A stretch of 64,000 nucleotides of DNA from DATGZX01 sp035296965 (GTDB taxonomy: Bacteria > Planctomycetota > Planctomycetia > Gemmatales > Gemmataceae), in assembly GCA_035296965.1 (NCBI GenBank), contig DATGZX010000425.1, positions 18,416 through 82,415 of the forward strand, written 5' to 3'. Shown one piece after another: positions 63,825-64,000 of this stretch. The position numbers and the translations under genes were made by a program. Every line of letters starts with the position of its first letter. The first letter of the stretch is position 1. The notes under the pieces were generated by a model that searched no databases, was not told the DNA's origin, and was given only the letters and a program-made list of their open reading frames with translations.

Positions 63825-64000
63825 ACAACCATTCCATCGGACACCCCCTCAACTCCGGCGGTATTTTGTTAGCGCGTCCCCCTCTGTCCCAGGTTGGGTT
63901 TGCTTGCAACTGGCGCAGCTGAACGGCGTTGTCGTTGCTAGCATGAATGCATGGATGTTCTTGTCTGTCGCGGATGCCGACAACGTGAGCAGCGCATCCG
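63825..64000. other. Right-edge region, no confident gene
   Basis: About 175 bp. On the minus strand a frame open from the edge to a stop at 63849-63851 encodes roughly 50 residues with a CxxC pair; it could be the 3' end of a gene continuing past the window, but nothing identifies it. Confidence 0.25.

Overview
The window looks like chromosomal DNA of a planctomycete (Planctomycetota, possibly a Gemmata-type lineage). This is inferred from gene content: an ECF sigma factor paired with a membrane Ser/Thr kinase carrying WD40 repeats, a DUF1570 protein, a secreted HEWGTF-type protein, a floA/NfeD operon, many short GC-rich palindromic repeats, and GC-rich genes that start with ATG, GTG or TTG. 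I saw no rRNA, CRISPR array, transposase, phage gene or plasmid function. The only RNA gene found is one tRNA-Met.

Layout. 1-5.2 kb: a kinase/WD40 gene cut by the left edge, its ECF sigma factor, and a secreted Tyr/Pro/Gln repeat protein. 5.5-13.1 kb: a radical SAM protein, a DUF1570 protein, then a leftward operon of an ExbB/MotA-like channel, an actin/Hsp70-like protein, a coiled-coil VWA protein and uppP. 13.2-16.2 kb: a Tat-exported bicupin, a small thioredoxin and an FMN-dependent hydroxy-acid oxidase. 16.3-21.1 kb: a floA/NfeD membrane-domain operon. 21.4-33 kb: an enolase-superfamily enzyme, two histidine kinases, a secreted hydrolase, two tandem small membrane-protein paralogues, the HEWGTF protein and a DinB-like protein.

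32.4-45.4 kb is a long leftward catabolic cluster. It holds two enoyl-CoA hydratases, a 3-hydroxyacyl-CoA dehydrogenase, a thiolase, paaA, paaB, paaC, paaD, a PaaN aldehyde dehydrogenase, a fused 2-oxo-acid dehydrogenase E1, its E2, and a flavin reductase-like protein. No PaaE reductase or phenylacetate-CoA ligase is present. 47.7-50.8 kb is the tyrosine/homogentisate branch (hppD, a fumarylacetoacetate hydrolase-like gene, hmgA). Between these two clusters sits a more AT-rich, oppositely oriented pair: an AAA ATPase and a TOPRIM/DUF4276-like protein, a candidate two-gene defence module.

52.2-58.8 kb has a tRNA-Met gene next to a compact five-gene RNA-repair operon: Hen1, DUF4291, a small unknown, a helical-repeat protein and Pnkp. 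The right end carries a ceramidase-like protein, a secreted VOC protein and a serine hydrolase of the beta-lactamase fold.

The strongest candidates for undescribed biology are the expanded Hen1/Pnkp operon, the ATPase/TOPRIM-like pair, the ExbB/actin-like/VWA/uppP operon, and a set of mobile or structural repeats. The repeats include two near-identical 111-bp MITE-like elements 44 kb apart and a palindromic element inserted in frame inside the kinase domain.
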